Origin: Phylloscopus collybita
Taxonomy: Eukaryota > Chordata > Aves > Passeriformes > Phylloscopidae
NCBI GenBank assembly: GCA_027886175.1
Contig: JAJNNQ010000013.1
Location: forward strand, 6,529,501 to 6,593,500
Length of the DNA stretch: 64,000 nt
Direction: 5' to 3'
Positions within the stretch are counted from its first letter, which is position 1. Every line of letters starts with the position of its first letter. This document shows positions 1 to 13,447 of this stretch, one piece after another. The position numbers and the translations under genes were made by a program. The notes beneath the pieces were generated by a model. The model made no database searches. It was given only the letters and a program-made list of their open reading frames with translations, and had not been told where the DNA came from.

Positions 1-3000
1 TCAGTACACACAGTGCTCTGTATTCTTTCTGTAATAGGTTCTGTTTATCTTTCTGAATTGTGAAACTCATTGGAATTTCAGAAAGCCTTCTGATAAACTT
101 TCAAGATCTGTTAATCTTGCTAATCCTTATTTATTTTAGGATGCTGTACTGATTTTAAGAAAAACAAATTTTCTACGTTCTTGGAGACAGTGCTGTACAG
201 TTTTAATGTTAATTTCTGGGAAGTTAAATTGAAAAGATGTGGGGGTTTTTTGTTTTTGTTTTTGTTTTTTTTAAGATGCTGTGTTATATTTGAGCATTGA
301 ATTTTAAGCTCTGTTAGACATTGATACAATAAATTAAATAGCAGTAGCATGGAACTTGTGTTTTAGCATTGGTGGTTATAAATTAGCCTGGGGGTAAGTG
401 TGATTAAAGGAGAAATATCCTCTTAGTGCCATTTATACTTGCATTGTGTTGGGTTCCTTTTTAGTTCACATGAGTTTCCATGTACATTCTAACCCTCTGT
501 GTCCCTATGTTACTGACAAATTTCTCCTCCTGGTGCACTGATTTGGTGCATTCTCGTCTGTCTTCACTCCCTACTCGACGTGTACCCGTAAAGCAGAAGG
601 TGCTTGCCATTGTACTGCAAATCTTCCAGTCATGGGGAGTTTTGGTTGCTTTATCTAAGACTTTACATCTTCTGATGCATGTTCAAGATACTTTTATTGT
701 CTGACCAAGGCCAGGCTGCTCAGGATTAATTTATTTGCCAGTTGTCCAGCTCTGCTTGCTTGCCAGGATAAGAGTGCAGACTCAAGATCTCTACTGACAT
801 CCTCAGAATAGGAAGGCGTCTCCAAGCTGAGAATTCCTGGCTGCCAGCAGTCTCAGGCTGGTCAAATCAGACCTTCAAGCTCTGTCCTTAATGTCACTGA
901 GGGCTTATGTCAAACTTCTACAGGACAGAGTTTCCCATCTCTTGGCTGTGCCCTGAAAGCCAAGCCGTTTTTCCATCTGTGAGCTCACAGCAGAAGTTGA
1001 ATGGACAGATTAAGTGTTCACATTGACACATGGGTAATGCTCTGCAGTCTTGTCTGGTGCTGGGTAAGGTTGCAGTGTGCCCTTCTCCTTTTTCTCTGCT
1101 GTCTGTGTGACTGTGGCATCAGGAGAGTACATTCCAGCACGCCTGGCTGAATTCATCCACTCCCTCATTTTCATTGAATACTGTCTGTGAGGCTGTAAGA
1201 GATGGTGATGTTTGACAAAATGGTTCTCCATTTGCTATTTGCCTGAAAGTGTCTTGTGCTTTCTGCCAGGGATGGAGGGTAGCTGTGACTGCTGACTGCC
1301 CTGTGACTGGTGTTGGAATGCCCATGTGGAACCTCTGAAAGAAACACTAGTAGTAAATAGTCTGCATTATGTAACTGGAGTTCTTCCAGTCTACACTTAT
1401 GCTTTGCTTGCCTATCCATCTTTCTTGCAGTCCTTCCAAGTATTTGGTTGTTGAGAAGCAACTGATAGGATAAAGAGTGATGTTCCATCTTATTTGTCCT
1501 GCCCTGGGAATAGGGAAAAGTAAGCATGCAAGCAAGCATGTGTCTTCTATGAATAATGCATTGGAAAACTTTCCGGTTTCAAGTGATGGAATGTAATTAC
1601 AATTTATATGGGGATTATATGACTTGAAGAGCACCTATTGCTGGTGGTTAATTTTTCTTTCTAGTCAGCAAAGTAATGCATTCCTAGATTGTGTTTTTCT
1701 TGCCTGCCCTTTCATTTTTTGCTAGGAAAATAGGAACCTTGGAGTATCAGATGATGAAACGTGGAAAGGAACCAGAAGGGTCTGCAAAGCTATGTGTGAC
1801 TACACCATTTAGCTCAAATAACATAATGAAAACTTCTTAGCTGCAGTTGAAGGCATAGCTGTAAAAGCAAAGCCTAAGCCTTAGAAAGGGAATGTCTGCT
1901 CTGAGATTATTCACCTATAAAAATGAAAATAACTTGAAACCTCACTTTTCCTGTTTTTTAAGTTTTGTATTTCTCAGATTAGTTAAAATGATAGACTCAA
2001 AGGTTTGCAAGTACCAGTTATAATGGTCATTGAATATCTGAGATTATGTCAATTCTAGTGTAAATATGATCCCTACACTGTATCAGTCCCTACAGGACTC
2101 AGATGTGCTTCTCAAAGGTGTAGCAATTGTGTGGCACAGGCCTCCTCCTGTGTCACATTAATGTTGTTATAGTTTTGTAGTTGCCCAAGAGAGACTGTGG
2201 TGGGTCTCCCTCTAGGCTGCACAAGAAGGACTGGAGTACTTTTATAGGGTTTTGTTACTTGGTTTCCTTTTGGCAGATTCATACGTTTTCGAGAAGAATT
2301 TGCAAAGAACTGATCAGGAGTAAGGAGACTAATAGGCTTTTCTGGAAAGCCTTAAAAACTAATTCTTATGTATTTTTAAAGAGGCTTCCTCTAAGTGCAT
2401 AAATATGGGGAGTGTGTGTCCTGAAAATGGGAGTATTTTGTGGCTGTTATATAACATCTAATAGCTACAAAATACTGAACAAGTCACTTCCCAGCTTGTA
2501 AAAAGGACTTTAAAGATGTATGATCAGCTATTAGGCAATCACTGAAATATGTGTCTCCTATGTTTAATATAGTTAAGTAGTTGAAGTTTTTGTGCGCTTT
2601 TATATTTACATGTTGAAATCTGGAAATTGGAAAAAAGGAAAAATAGATTCTTGCTCTTATTATAAATTAACTTCTTGTTTACATTATGTTATTTAATGCA
2701 AGTGTGTGTTCACACATTTGTTCAGTGTCTGACAACATGAATTGAAGACTTGGCTGGGGAAAGAAGAGTCCTGCTTAGTTTTTGACAACAGAAGGTGACA
2801 GAGTTTCTCTGAGATTGCTCAGTTAACAGTTTGTCTTTTTGCTGGGTATCTTCCTAGTATCCAGCTGTTTTTGAGACAGTCAGGATATTTGTGTTGAGAT
2901 GTTCTTTTGGTTATTTGCTATGGACATAAAAGAATTCAGGGAACTTGATATTAGACATGAGAAAAATATATCTTTTTTAGCTGTATAGTGCAGCTGCAAG

Positions 3001-5318
3001 TCTAACTTGGAATTAGCTGTTGTTAGATTTAGTAATATTTTAATTAAGGCTGTTTCAGGTTCTATTTGTACAAACAAGACAGATTTGTGATGAGTGTTTA
3101 CAATACTGAGCTGTAACTGAAGAAACTCCTCTTTAATATATTCTGCTATGTATTCACTGTGTGACATGGAAGTGACATTAAAGGAGAAAATATATGGCCA
3201 TCTTATTTTTAGATTTCTTTCACTCAACATTTTCACTTGTTTGTTTTTGAAGTAGTGCAAAGTGATACTTCTAACTCAGCAGTGTGTTCCGTATTTAATT
3301 AATGGAATTATAGATTGAGTATCCAAGTAAGGGCTGAGTTGCACAGAGGTTTAGGAATTATTTTTACGCCCTTTTTTCTTTTGCGAGATGTTCTTTCCTT
3401 TCTATTGTTGTGGCAGTCTTGCAAACAAAGGAAATTATTCAGCAAACTGACTTTGTGACTAAGAATGGAACAGAAGTGCTCTCTTTAATATGCAAAAGAG
3501 AAGCTGCAAAAAGACAATGTCTTTGTCTGACAATGAAAAATGTCACTTGTAATAATAATTTTGAAAAGATAAGAAGGTGTGAATTTTTGCTTTGTCAGAA
3601 GTATGTTTTAAGTAGAACTATTCCTCTTTAATGTTCTGGTCAACTATCCTTATTCATTTGCATGTGTCTGAATATTAAGCTTCCAACTACATTTAATCCA
3701 AATGGAAAAAAGTAACATTTATGCATTAGTTTAATTTTACAGTAGAAACATTATCATGTTGAAAGTCAACTGCATCTGATACTCAAGTTATCTTTCACTA
3801 TTTGTGACAGTCTACACTAAGTAATTGCTTCTGAAAAAGGAATAAAATAACTTTCCCTTTCCTGCTGTCATCCAGTTGGTAGAACAACTTGTTCTTCATC
3901 AAGAGAAGGGTGATGCCACAGATGGTAGCAAATTTCTTTAAATTAGATAACCTCACATTAATGTAAAATGTAAATATATGTTGTTTCTATACTCATTTAG
4001 AGGTTTAGATTTGGACAATACAAAGTAAAGTGCACTTTCTCTTTTTACAAAGGGAAATAAAAACCCTTCATTTAGAAAGTATAAACAACTGAAGCTACTT
4101 CTATAATATATGAAGAAAATAGTAATTAATGCTTTTTTTCAAGGCTTGAAAATATTTTTTCTCCCATGGATACTAAACTTCATAGACTTGGGAGATATTT
4201 AGACATATTGTTACATGTTAAAAAAAAAAGTAATAATGTTAAAATTAACACCATGAGAATATATATTATTCAAAGTAAATACTTTTCTTTGAGCTTACTG
4301 ATGCCCATACAGGAGGCAGAATATTATTTCTGTGTGTTCTCCTGTGTTTGGAGTCTTCTGGAAAGCAGCAGCTACTGGGATCACTTAATTCCAGCGATGT
4401 TTTGTGTGTAAGAACTTTGCTATATCAAAACCCTGGCATTTCTTCACTCAAGTTCTCGTGTTCATAAAATCTTTTTACCATGCAGTGCTTTGCTGTATAT
4501 CCTGGTTAATTACTGTTGGATTACATGGATTGTCTCATGCTTTGTTGTTAATTGCAGGGTCTGATAGGCAAAAATGAGATTTTAATATATTTTTATTCCA
4601 TAGATTATTTTTCTTTCCCCATAGTGGGGAGCTACTTTGAGATGGGTATGAATTTTTAAACTGCAAGTCTCTAGACCCCTGTGGGTCTTTAATACTTTTG
4701 CTTTGGGAGGATTATTTGAGAATAACATTAAAAAAATTATAATCATTACTGTTCTTTTACCCACTGTGTAGATAATAGTCATGTAATATGCTATGTAATT
4801 GCAACAGATTATTGGGATTTGGAGGTAATCAAGATGATTCCATGATCAGTGTCTATTCCAAGTGGCAAATGTGATGCTTCCTTTGCTGTTTCTTTTCAGA
4901 GATTTCTGTTGTGAGATACTATTTAATCAGAAATGAAAATTCCATGTAAGAGAGAAAAGGCATTGAGGGACTGGTAAATCAGCAGGGATGGCAGGCTGAC
5001 AACTTTTTTGGCACATAAGGATTTAGGAATTAAAAGATTTCTGTCAAAAGTTTAAATCTCCATCTCAGAGTATTGCTTCAGTTATTCCTAAATTCTTTCT
5101 TAGATCAGTGGTATTTTGGAGCCAAGGGTCCTCTTTTTCCTGTAATTAAATTTATCTGCAAAAGACAGTTTCAGCATGGTATTTTAGGGAAAAGAATCCT
5201 GGAAAAGACAATCCGTAGAGGCAGTACTAGAGCTGCCAGAAGGATTTTTGTGCAGTTATGGATGTGATTAGTTAACGTAGTGAACCCAGCTGGTTTTATC
5301 ATAAGCTGTGGGTTAGAA

Positions 5319-5692
5319 GTGGCTGAGGTCACTTGGTCTGTTCAGCCTGGAGGAGACTGAGGGGAGACCTCATTGCAGTTACAACTTCCTCATGAGGGGA
5401 AGAGGAGGGGCAGGCACTGATCTCATCTCTGTGGTGCCCAGTGACAGGACCCAAGGGAATGGCCTGGAGCTGTGTCAGGGGGGTTTAGGTTGGATATTAG
5501 GAAAGGGTTCTTCAGCCAGAGGATGGCTGGGCACTGGAACAGGTTTCCCAGGGAAGTGGTCACAGCACCAAGCCTGGCAGAACTCAGGGAGCATTTGGAC
5601 AATGCACTTCTTTGGGATATTGCTGTGAGGGGCTGAGAATTGCACTTTGATCCTCGCGGATCCCTTCCAACTCAGGATATTCTGTGTTTCTA
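5319..5692 (+). mobile_element. CR1 LINE 3' fragment, sense orientation
   Basis: The stretch reads like the end of an avian CR1 element: CTGTTCAGCCTGGAGGAGAC, later GGTTGGATATTAGGAAAGGG, GGGCACTGGAACAGG, and a tail near GGATCCCTTCCAACTCAGG with a degraded ATTCTGTG terminal repeat. It is 5'-truncated, as most CR1 copies are, and diverged enough to be old. Any open frame inside is not functional protein. Confidence 0.9.
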
Positions 5693-8600
5693 GAATTGTA
5701 TTTTATGAAGTAAATGAACTCTGTTTGATGTAATTATTTAGTCAAGTAATTTAATTGATCGTAATAAAATCAAATAAGCTGAATTTGTTAATTAAAATGC
5801 ATTCTAAAATTTCTTCCTGTGTGTAAGAATTCCTGGAATCTAGATGTTAAAATGTATTTTTCCTATTACTTCTTGTAATTAGATATTAAGGAAACAGAGG
5901 GAAAAAAGAAGTTCTGCTTTGTCTCTGTAGCAGTGCATAATATCTCTCAGCTAGGGTGAAATGACATAAACTGAATGTTTAAAAAATTATTATTATGTCT
6001 GATAAATTTCCACTGGAATAGGAGAGATAGTGGAGTTAGACCAGTGTAGCTTTCATGATACACTAATTCTAGTAGACTTTTCATGTAAACAAACCCATTT
6101 GTTTTTTGCTTAATATGACCTTTTTTTGAAATTAACCCAAAAGTGGCATCATGTATCACTTCAGATAATGTAAGTTTTGTGTGTTCCTCATTATTTATTT
6201 GAAAGGTCTAGTTAAAGGGCATTGTTATTCCAGATAGAACCACTTTCACCCCTGTTTCATTCTGTCAGTCTTAAAAAACTTCTGAGAGGTTCATGTTGCT
6301 AAAATTGTTTATAATTTTTCTTATTTAGTGCTCTTTTCAGTTTTGCATTGGAATGGAATTGAGTTGTCATTTCAAGTTTGTGCTCAATTGAAATTGCTGT
6401 CTCTCAGGGCTGTATCCTGGATGTCGATACTTAAAGCCGAAGTACAGGTAGCCCATGTTGCAGGGGCTTGTAATTATGTACCAATTCACACAAATTGCTG
6501 TGAAACGTTGTGTATTGAGCTTCCATTGTCAAAGAAAAGCTGTGTAGAAAGAGCATGAAATCTTAGGTAGCCTTCGAGTTCAGTTACTTACTTTTAAAGA
6601 GATAATCCTGTGTAATTAGTACAAAAAAATTACATGTAAATTGATGCATATGAAAGTACAGTCCCTACTCCTGTTGATTTATCAGGCCAAAGTATTTCAC
6701 TTGTGAGCAGACTCAGGTGTAGAGATATTTGTTTGGTTTTTTTCTGTTATGACATGAGGTGTCTGTGAGAAATAAATACATCCTCTTTGGAGAGAAGTAA
6801 TTCAAGCACAGAGAAAAGGCAACCAAGGCACAAATCTTGTTGTTTTGTTCAGTAACCTGCTCAGCTTTCTAAAAGCATGCCAATTTCTTGTGCAAGTGGC
6901 AAAGTTGGAAAGAAGTGACAAGCAGCAGTAAATGGCATTTGGATGAAAATGTTTTGAGCTGGACAGCACATATTATTTTCATGGAATTTCAAGGTGTAAA
7001 AAATGAATATCAGTAAGTCATTCTTCTTCAGGACTAAATACAAACAGCAGTCCTGTATATTTAAAAGAATTTAAAGGGTTAAAATATATTATATCAAGTT
7101 ATTAAAAAAAACCCAAAAACCCAAATAAAAACAAGCTTGCATATTAAATTTCAATTTTTTTTTTTGTGTTGGGATTCTAAAAGTAATTGGCATTTTTCAG
7201 ATCATGCCTCCTAGTTACTTAATTTGTGTACGGAAGAGATATAATATTGCATTTATAAATGAATAATTGAAACATCACTAAGATAACTGTGTGGCTTTGT
7301 ACATTACTAGCTAAGTGAGTGGTATGATGTAGAGTGTGAAAGCTCCAAAAATAATTGACTGGATATATTAAATAAAGTTTGGGGCTAGATACATATTAAA
7401 ATATGAAATTTTAAAATTTTCATACAAAAATGTTTAATCTTTTTAAAATGTCTGAGGATTTTTTTTTTTTTTTTGGTGGTAAATATTTGAAGATGTCATT
7501 ATTTTCTGAAGAGTTTGAAACATCTTTTGGGAATGAAAAATTATGTCATAACAAGGAAGTTATATTTGAGAAAAAGGTGCTAATTTGATATTTAAGATGA
7601 AGTGTGCTCTAATACTTCTGATTCTAGTGATGATAACATGGAATTAAAGTGATGTTAAGGTAATACTTCTGTAATGACTGACTTCCATAGCCAGCAATTC
7701 AATTAGTCTTGGTAGCTTTGTAGAAAGACATTTGTTCTTTTAGTATTTCTAAAACTGCCTTATATTAGAATGAATTTCAAACATAAATTCAGAATTTCAT
7801 TGTTTTTCTTAAGACCTGAAAATAATTACGAAGTTTATACAAGTAGGACCTTTGAATTCAAAGGATGCCTTTGAGAAAATACTGCTTTTTCTACTCGTTT
7901 CTGATAGTAGAAGAAACCACTGGGAACCCCTTAGAGTTTTTTAAATGCTTTTCATGGTACAATTAATTCCCAGACAACTCAGAATTTATTACAATATGTT
8001 TTGAATCAAAATAATTCTGATGGTGAATGCGGCATAGATGTATTTTTTTATGTAAAAAAGAACTTTTAATTTTTTTTCTGTCTGTGAGGTATACCTGCTT
8101 GACACTTAAGCTGTGAGAAACTAACTGAGGGATTAATGTGATGTATAAAACCTGTATTCATAGATGGGAATCTGTACACATTTCATGGAGAAAATTGAAG
8201 TGCATTTTTCCCCCCTGGCTTTGTAATGGTAATACTTTACAGGATTTCAGTTTGATAATTTACCTAATCTGTGAACAAGTATTCTAAGACTCTTTACATG
8301 AGTGCAAATGGATACAGAAATATAATTTTCAAGTCCTATGTTCACACTGAATGACATAAATAATTAATTAGTTTTGCTGCAGCTTAAGTTTCATTCTTTT
8401 TGTAAGGTATCAGCCAATGTTTCTTTTTTCGCTCCAGAAAAATGTCATCAGATACTGTGTTTCCATAGAGAACTATAGGGCTTTCAGACAGTGCCTTTTT
8501 TAACTACTTAGTATCCAGGAAGTACTGGAAAAATACACCCGAAAGTATTCAGCTTTCAGTACCTTTTAGGTCCTGGTCAACTTCCTTAAGCACATATTTT

Positions 8601-9478
8601 GATGCATCAAAGCAGTTTCATTGCTGAACAATATAAGCATAAGTAAAAGTTTAAAAATTGCAATTTAAACCTTCAGTTTTAAAAGATCAAATGTGACATA
8701 TATGAGAGTGTTTTCCCCTGAAGATGTTGTACATTTACTATATCCTTTTAAAAGGAGACTATCACTGCTCTTTGTTGAGAATCATTCCATGACTGGAATT
8801 CAGTTAAATCTCCTTCTCAAAGCGGTGTGGACACTGAATTCAGGCAAAGTTGGTTAGGACAGCCTGCTCCAATAATAAAGCAATCATCCTCATAGTTCAT
8901 TCAAAGGTCCCCTGATCTTTATCTGCCTTCTGATCTGTCTTTTTTTTTTGCCTTCTCGTCGCTTTCTGACTTGTTCCATGTACCCCAAATTGGTGTCACA
9001 CCTTCTTCATATCTCACCCAGATTTCCTCCCTGAACATCATTAACCTGTGCCACCTTCCACTGCTCTTTCACTTTTGCTGATCCCTGTGTTCTGGTGAAT
9101 CGCAGTTCCCTCTTGCTGCCTTTTCTGCCACTGCCTCTGTGTGTGATAGGTGTTATGGCTGCAAGCTATTGAAGGTGAAGAATTTCTGTTCTGGGCCCAG
9201 TCTCATTTGGGTCAGGATCAGTAATTCAGAGAAAACTGATTGTTGTTCCAATAGCCTCAGATTTTCTCAGTTATCCATATGCAGTCTTGGAAGGGGTGGG
9301 AGCAATGCTTACTGCCAGCAGAACTTTGGGAGATTTCATCTGTTAAGCTTTGAGGTGAAAAATTAATTTATATGAGCTGAGGCTTTTGTTAAATCTCAGA
9401 GTATTCCTGTATGTGGGGAGATTCCATGAAAATAGTAAATAGACATCTGGCAAACAATAAATGAATGCCTGATGCATG

Positions 9479-9660
9479 CCAAAATTTATGATAATTAAAA
9501 TATTAATTAAAATATGATATAAATATATAATTATACAAAACATATAGTATGAATTAAATTATTATTTAAATATAACTTAGTAATATATTAAATATATCAT
9601 CAATATAATATAAATATATAATATGAAATATAAATTAAAATACTAATTTAAAAAATTTAG
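9479..9660. repeat. AT-rich low-complexity block
   Basis: About 180 bases consist almost wholly of A and T, with recurring AATATAAATATATAA-like words and TTAAAATATTAATTAAAATA. It is simple-sequence expansion without coding content. Confidence 0.85.
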
Positions 9661-10123
9661 CTACCTTTCCTCTCTGTTCCAGAACAGAAATCCCCTTTTT
9701 TCACCTTGTTACCTACCCCTCTTGATGCAGCAGGATGTCTTGTTTGAAGTTGTTGGCAAGTTCCTTTTCATGGGAAAATTTTCAGGGGTGGTTTAATCAA
9801 AATGTTACATGAACTCTTCTGATCAGAGGTAGAAAGTGAAGCAAAAACAATTGTCAGTTTTAGATAGGTCTGGATGTCCAGCTCAAAACAGAAGTGAAAA
9901 TCTGTGCAATTTGTTTTTTGTGGTGGAAGACACATTTCTTTGGATCTTTCTTTCTTTGTCAGATTTAAAAGACACCTGTATAATAATTTAAGAACAGCAC
10001 CACAGACACAAATGTTCCCTGTCATCCTGCAAAACGAACTGAGGAGGTTGTGGAGCTGCATGTGTTTCTCAGTCAGTACTTTTACATAGATGTATGAGCC
10101 CAGATTTACAAAGGGCATATGTC

Positions 10124-10300
10124 GAATCAGAGAATGATTTCATTTGGAAGGCTCCTGGGAAAGTAATTTGCAGTTCAGTCCCCTGCTCAAAGCAGGGATA
10201 ACATTGCAGTTGGATTCTATAACTGATCTAGGCAATCTGTTCCAGTGATAAACTCCTCTCATTCTGGATTTTTCCCGCCTCATCTCCAATTGGAACTTTT
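10124..10300 (-). mobile_element. CR1 LINE fragment, antisense
   Basis: It begins GAATCAGAGAATGATTTCAT and continues TTGGAAGGCTCCTGGGAAAG, then CAGTCCCCTGCTCAAAGCAG and a pyrimidine-rich segment including GGCAATCTGTTCCAGTG. This is the reverse complement of the CR1 3' end. It is strongly diverged and short. Confidence 0.75.
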
Positions 10301-12086
10301 CTTGTAGTTATTTTGGACTCTTGTGTCTTGTCCTTTTGTATTGCATCTCTGAGAATGCTGAGTCTGTTGCCAACTTTTCTTTTATCCCACTCATTTTTAA
10401 ATAGTGAAAGATCTTACTGTGCAGCATTATAGTCCTAAAGTGAAGTGCCAAGATCTTGGCAAACAGAATTTGTAAATCTGATAAAGCTTCATAAATCTTT
10501 ATTAAATAGAAAAAAATCAACCCCCAAGAACGGGATTTATGGAGTTGGTTGTAGAGTCTTGCAAAGTCAGGAGGAAGAAAAGGGATATGTGAAATCCCAG
10601 CTTTCATCCGGATTGATGCAGTTGTGCTCAGCTCTGAAAGATGTGTTTTCTGTGTGTTGTGGCCACAAAATCCACTCTGAGGTGTTATTCTTCCATTTAG
10701 AATGCAGGTTTGAGACATAACTGAACCTATAATGTTTCTAAATGATCAGTACTACTAATAAACCAGTTAACAGATTAATTAATCACTAGGAATCACAGTT
10801 CTGTAATGCTTTACACATTTGTTAATTGCATGTAGTTATTGAGTTCTATCACATTTTTGCCTATAAACTGCATGCAAATATTACTGAGTTGTAGTTTTAT
10901 AACTCTTCACTTTAACCTCCCACCCTACTTCATAATAAATTTGCAATCCTGTCACCATTGTAATTTCTCACTTCAGGTTTTTTGGATATTGACCTTGTAG
11001 GGAGTCCACAGGGTTTCCTCAGGGCCTTCCCTCTTACATTCTGGCAGCTTTTATTAATGAGGCAGCTCAGCCTCATTATAGTCTGCGGGCGTCTGCACTC
11101 CTTTCAAAATATCTCCCTCTCTTGGTCTTGAATTGCCTTTTTAAGTTGTTACTTATTTCTCACATTTCTAGACTTCTGTTTTTGCTGCTCTTCTATATCC
11201 CTTTCTCTGCCCACTCTCCTTTCAAATAAACAAGCTGCCCTTTAAATACTCTTTCCACATTGCTTCAATTTGCCACATCCATTTGCAGATTTCTTATTTC
11301 TAAAACCTGTTCCTTGATTATCTTGGTCTTAAATGGTGTCACTGATGTTAGATGCTGAGGGACTTCAAAGATTCTACACCAGCCAAAGATCCCCAACACT
11401 GCCTTTGGGTTGTCTGCTTAATAGCAATTACATATTTTGTATTTTATATACTCTTGCTCTCTAAGACATGTCTACTTCGGCCTTTCTTCCCTTCAACCTG
11501 GTTTTGGTTTTTGGCTTTGTCTCTATTCCACTTAACTCTTTCTTGGTTCATATGCAAGTCAATGTACATGGTTTTTCTCATTCTGTTTTTTGCCCATTAA
11601 GTATCCTGCTTGCCCAGGGACCAGGATGTGCCAGCTGGTCCATGAGGGAAGAGGAGCCAGTGCTGAACATAGCAAGGTGGGCAGGGGCTCAGTTTCTCCT
11701 TGGCTGCACTGTCTCAGAGCTGGACCTGAGCAGAGGTAACCAAACCTCCGGAAGATGGGACGCTCTTAGCTCCTTTCCAGTGCTGTCTCTCAGGTGTTCC
11801 ATCAGAAATCATTGGCTTTGGCAGCTTCTGATAATCTCCCTGTTCTTCTGCAGACACTGTCCAGTCCCCATCAGAACCTCTTGCTCTCAGATGAAGACTA
11901 GATGCTTTTCTGTTCTTTGAAAAGATGATTAAACATTAACTCAGATTTAAATGGTGGGGTTTTAATTTTGTCTGGCATATATATTTGCATTTTTGAGGTA
12001 TTTATTAATGATCAGTTCTGATAATGTTACAACTTTGCAAACTTTTGCCACAGTTTTAAAAATGTGTTTCTTTCTGTTTCTTTTAG

Positions 12087-12251
12087 TATCTCCTGAAGCA
12101 ATTGGATTCCTGTCGGCAGTCGGGGTGTTCATTATTCTCATGTTGCTGCTTTTCCTATATATTAACAAGAAGATGTGTATTGAAAATGTTAGTGGTTTCC
12201 CAGATCTCGATTCAGGATACACTACAAGAAAGAATTCACAAGATAAACTTT
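12087..12251 (+). CDS. SYT14: SYT14 coding exon: transmembrane segment
   Basis: This exon encodes the single N-terminal membrane anchor of synaptotagmin-14, a two-C2-domain membrane-trafficking protein. It is bounded by a pyrimidine-rich acceptor ending TTTTAG and a donor GTAAGT, is 165 bases long, and enters and leaves in phase 1. The translation reads SPEAIGFLSAVGVFIILMLL, continues through a hydrophobic stretch ending in LYINKK, then a polar tail (SGFPDLDSGYTTRKNSQDKL). About 20 hydrophobic residues followed by two lysines is a standard stop-transfer arrangement with the C2 domains in the cytosol. The sequence closely matches what I recall of mammalian SYT14. The open frame runs past the donor into intron, but the GTAAGT site and the exact phase match to 18656 show where the exon ends. 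Confidence 0.96.
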
Positions 12252-13126
12252 GTAAGTATCTGACATACAGTGTACTAAGCTTAATTATAAGAATGCACAT
12301 TTTTACAAGGATGTAGCAACACACCAATGTTGGCTTTTCCTGTGACTGCAGTACTTGAAAGCAGCAAACCATTGTATCCACAAGCCACAGAAATTCAACA
12401 GCTATATAACCAAAGAGTTTGCATTTACTCATGGGGAGATACTTCTCTTGCACTCTGAGAATAGTCTTGAACTTACTTTAAACATTCCATAATTTTGTAT
12501 AATTAAATATTGTCAGGTAAATTTGTGAATGGGATTATTGGATTTTCACTCAGCCTGTTGAAATCCTTCACCATACTTTTGGAGAAGGTCTTGTTTTTAT
12601 TCACCTGGCAGATAATTTTAAAGAATAATTTTAGTGATGTCTTGTATCTGACTAACACATTATTGAATATTTTTTAATACAAGGTCTTTAAGGATCATGT
12701 GTAATGAAAGAAGTTAGACCTTGAAGAAGATATTGTGGATTGGTAAAACAACCTCTTTCCACTTTCGCACTGTGAAAATTGAACAGGCTTTGTTAGCTGA
12801 CTTGAGAGAAAGAATCAGGCATCAGAGAACAGAATGTGAAATTGAAGAGACCTTCTTCCCCTCTACCTCTCTAAAAGATGGAGCTAAATTTTTATTTTCT
12901 ATTTTCCAGGAAACAAACAAAAAAAAATATTCTTCCCAGAAATTGTCATATTAACTTTTTTTTTTTTTGGCTGCAAAACAAGTCTTGATATTCCAAAATA
13001 TCTTATGTAAAAGACAATAAATATTTTGGGGTGAAGAAGTCTCCAGGATGTGTGTTGTGTGATGTTAAAAGCTTGTTTTAATGGGACATTGATGAAAATT
13101 TAAATGTCTCACAACTTCTTCTTCGC

Positions 13127-13447
13127 AGGTTAGAATAAAAAATAAATTCCACCTCACAAAGTTGTTTTGTTTTTGAAAATAATGAATTTTGTTATGGCTA
13201 GTTGATGCTGCAGTTGATGAAAGACTATGGTTTTGCTGGTTGATTGTGGCTTCTTTTCAAGATATTTATTTAGCTCTTTTCAGTGATTATTGAATGAAAA
13301 GCTGCAACTTCCCCTGGTAAATGTATTGATTTTTGAGATAGCAAAGGCAAATAGCTCTGAAATTGAAGCTGGAGAAACAGAGATGATCACTTTGTGAAGC
13401 AGAGGACCTCTCAAGTATTAAGAGCTGCTGCTGAATAAGCTGGACAA
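13127..13447 (+). promoter_or_regulatory. SYT14: Putative 5' leader upstream of the alternative exon
   Basis: A good acceptor-like tract (CTTCTTCTTCGCAG) ends at about 13128, followed by about 320 bases before the ATG at 13448. This could be where a non-coding first exon joins, or the region could simply be transcribed leader from a nearby start site. I see no convincing TATA box or GC-rich promoter. A tiny upstream open frame (ATG at 13383, stop at 13395-13397) and an in-frame TAA at 13436-13438 precede the main ATG. The TAA rules out reading the exon as an N-terminal extension of an upstream coding exon unless splicing enters within the last 9 bases. Confidence 0.3.

Larger units (their letters stand above)
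1..12086 (+). other. SYT14: Upstream intron of SYT14, before the transmembrane exon
   Basis: No coding exon could be supported here. The transmembrane exon at 12087 begins in phase 1, so the preceding exon must end with one base of a split valine codon, and its short N-terminal peptide would lie further upstream. I looked for a plausible short N-terminal exon with a phase-1 donor and found none, so the start of the gene is probably outside the window. The stretch holds two CR1 fragments (about 5319-5692 and 10124-10300), an AT-rich block (9479-9660) and scattered T-runs. All open frames here are short and lack family resemblance. Confidence 0.8.

Noticed and set aside
5392..5628. 78-codon Gly-rich open frame
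   Set aside because: It lies within a CR1 3' fragment, in a region that is non-coding in CR1.
11993..12316. 107-codon open frame that includes the transmembrane segment, as a small membrane-protein gene
   Set aside because: Its middle is the SYT14 exon 12087-12251 with clear acceptor and donor; the two ends are intron read-through.
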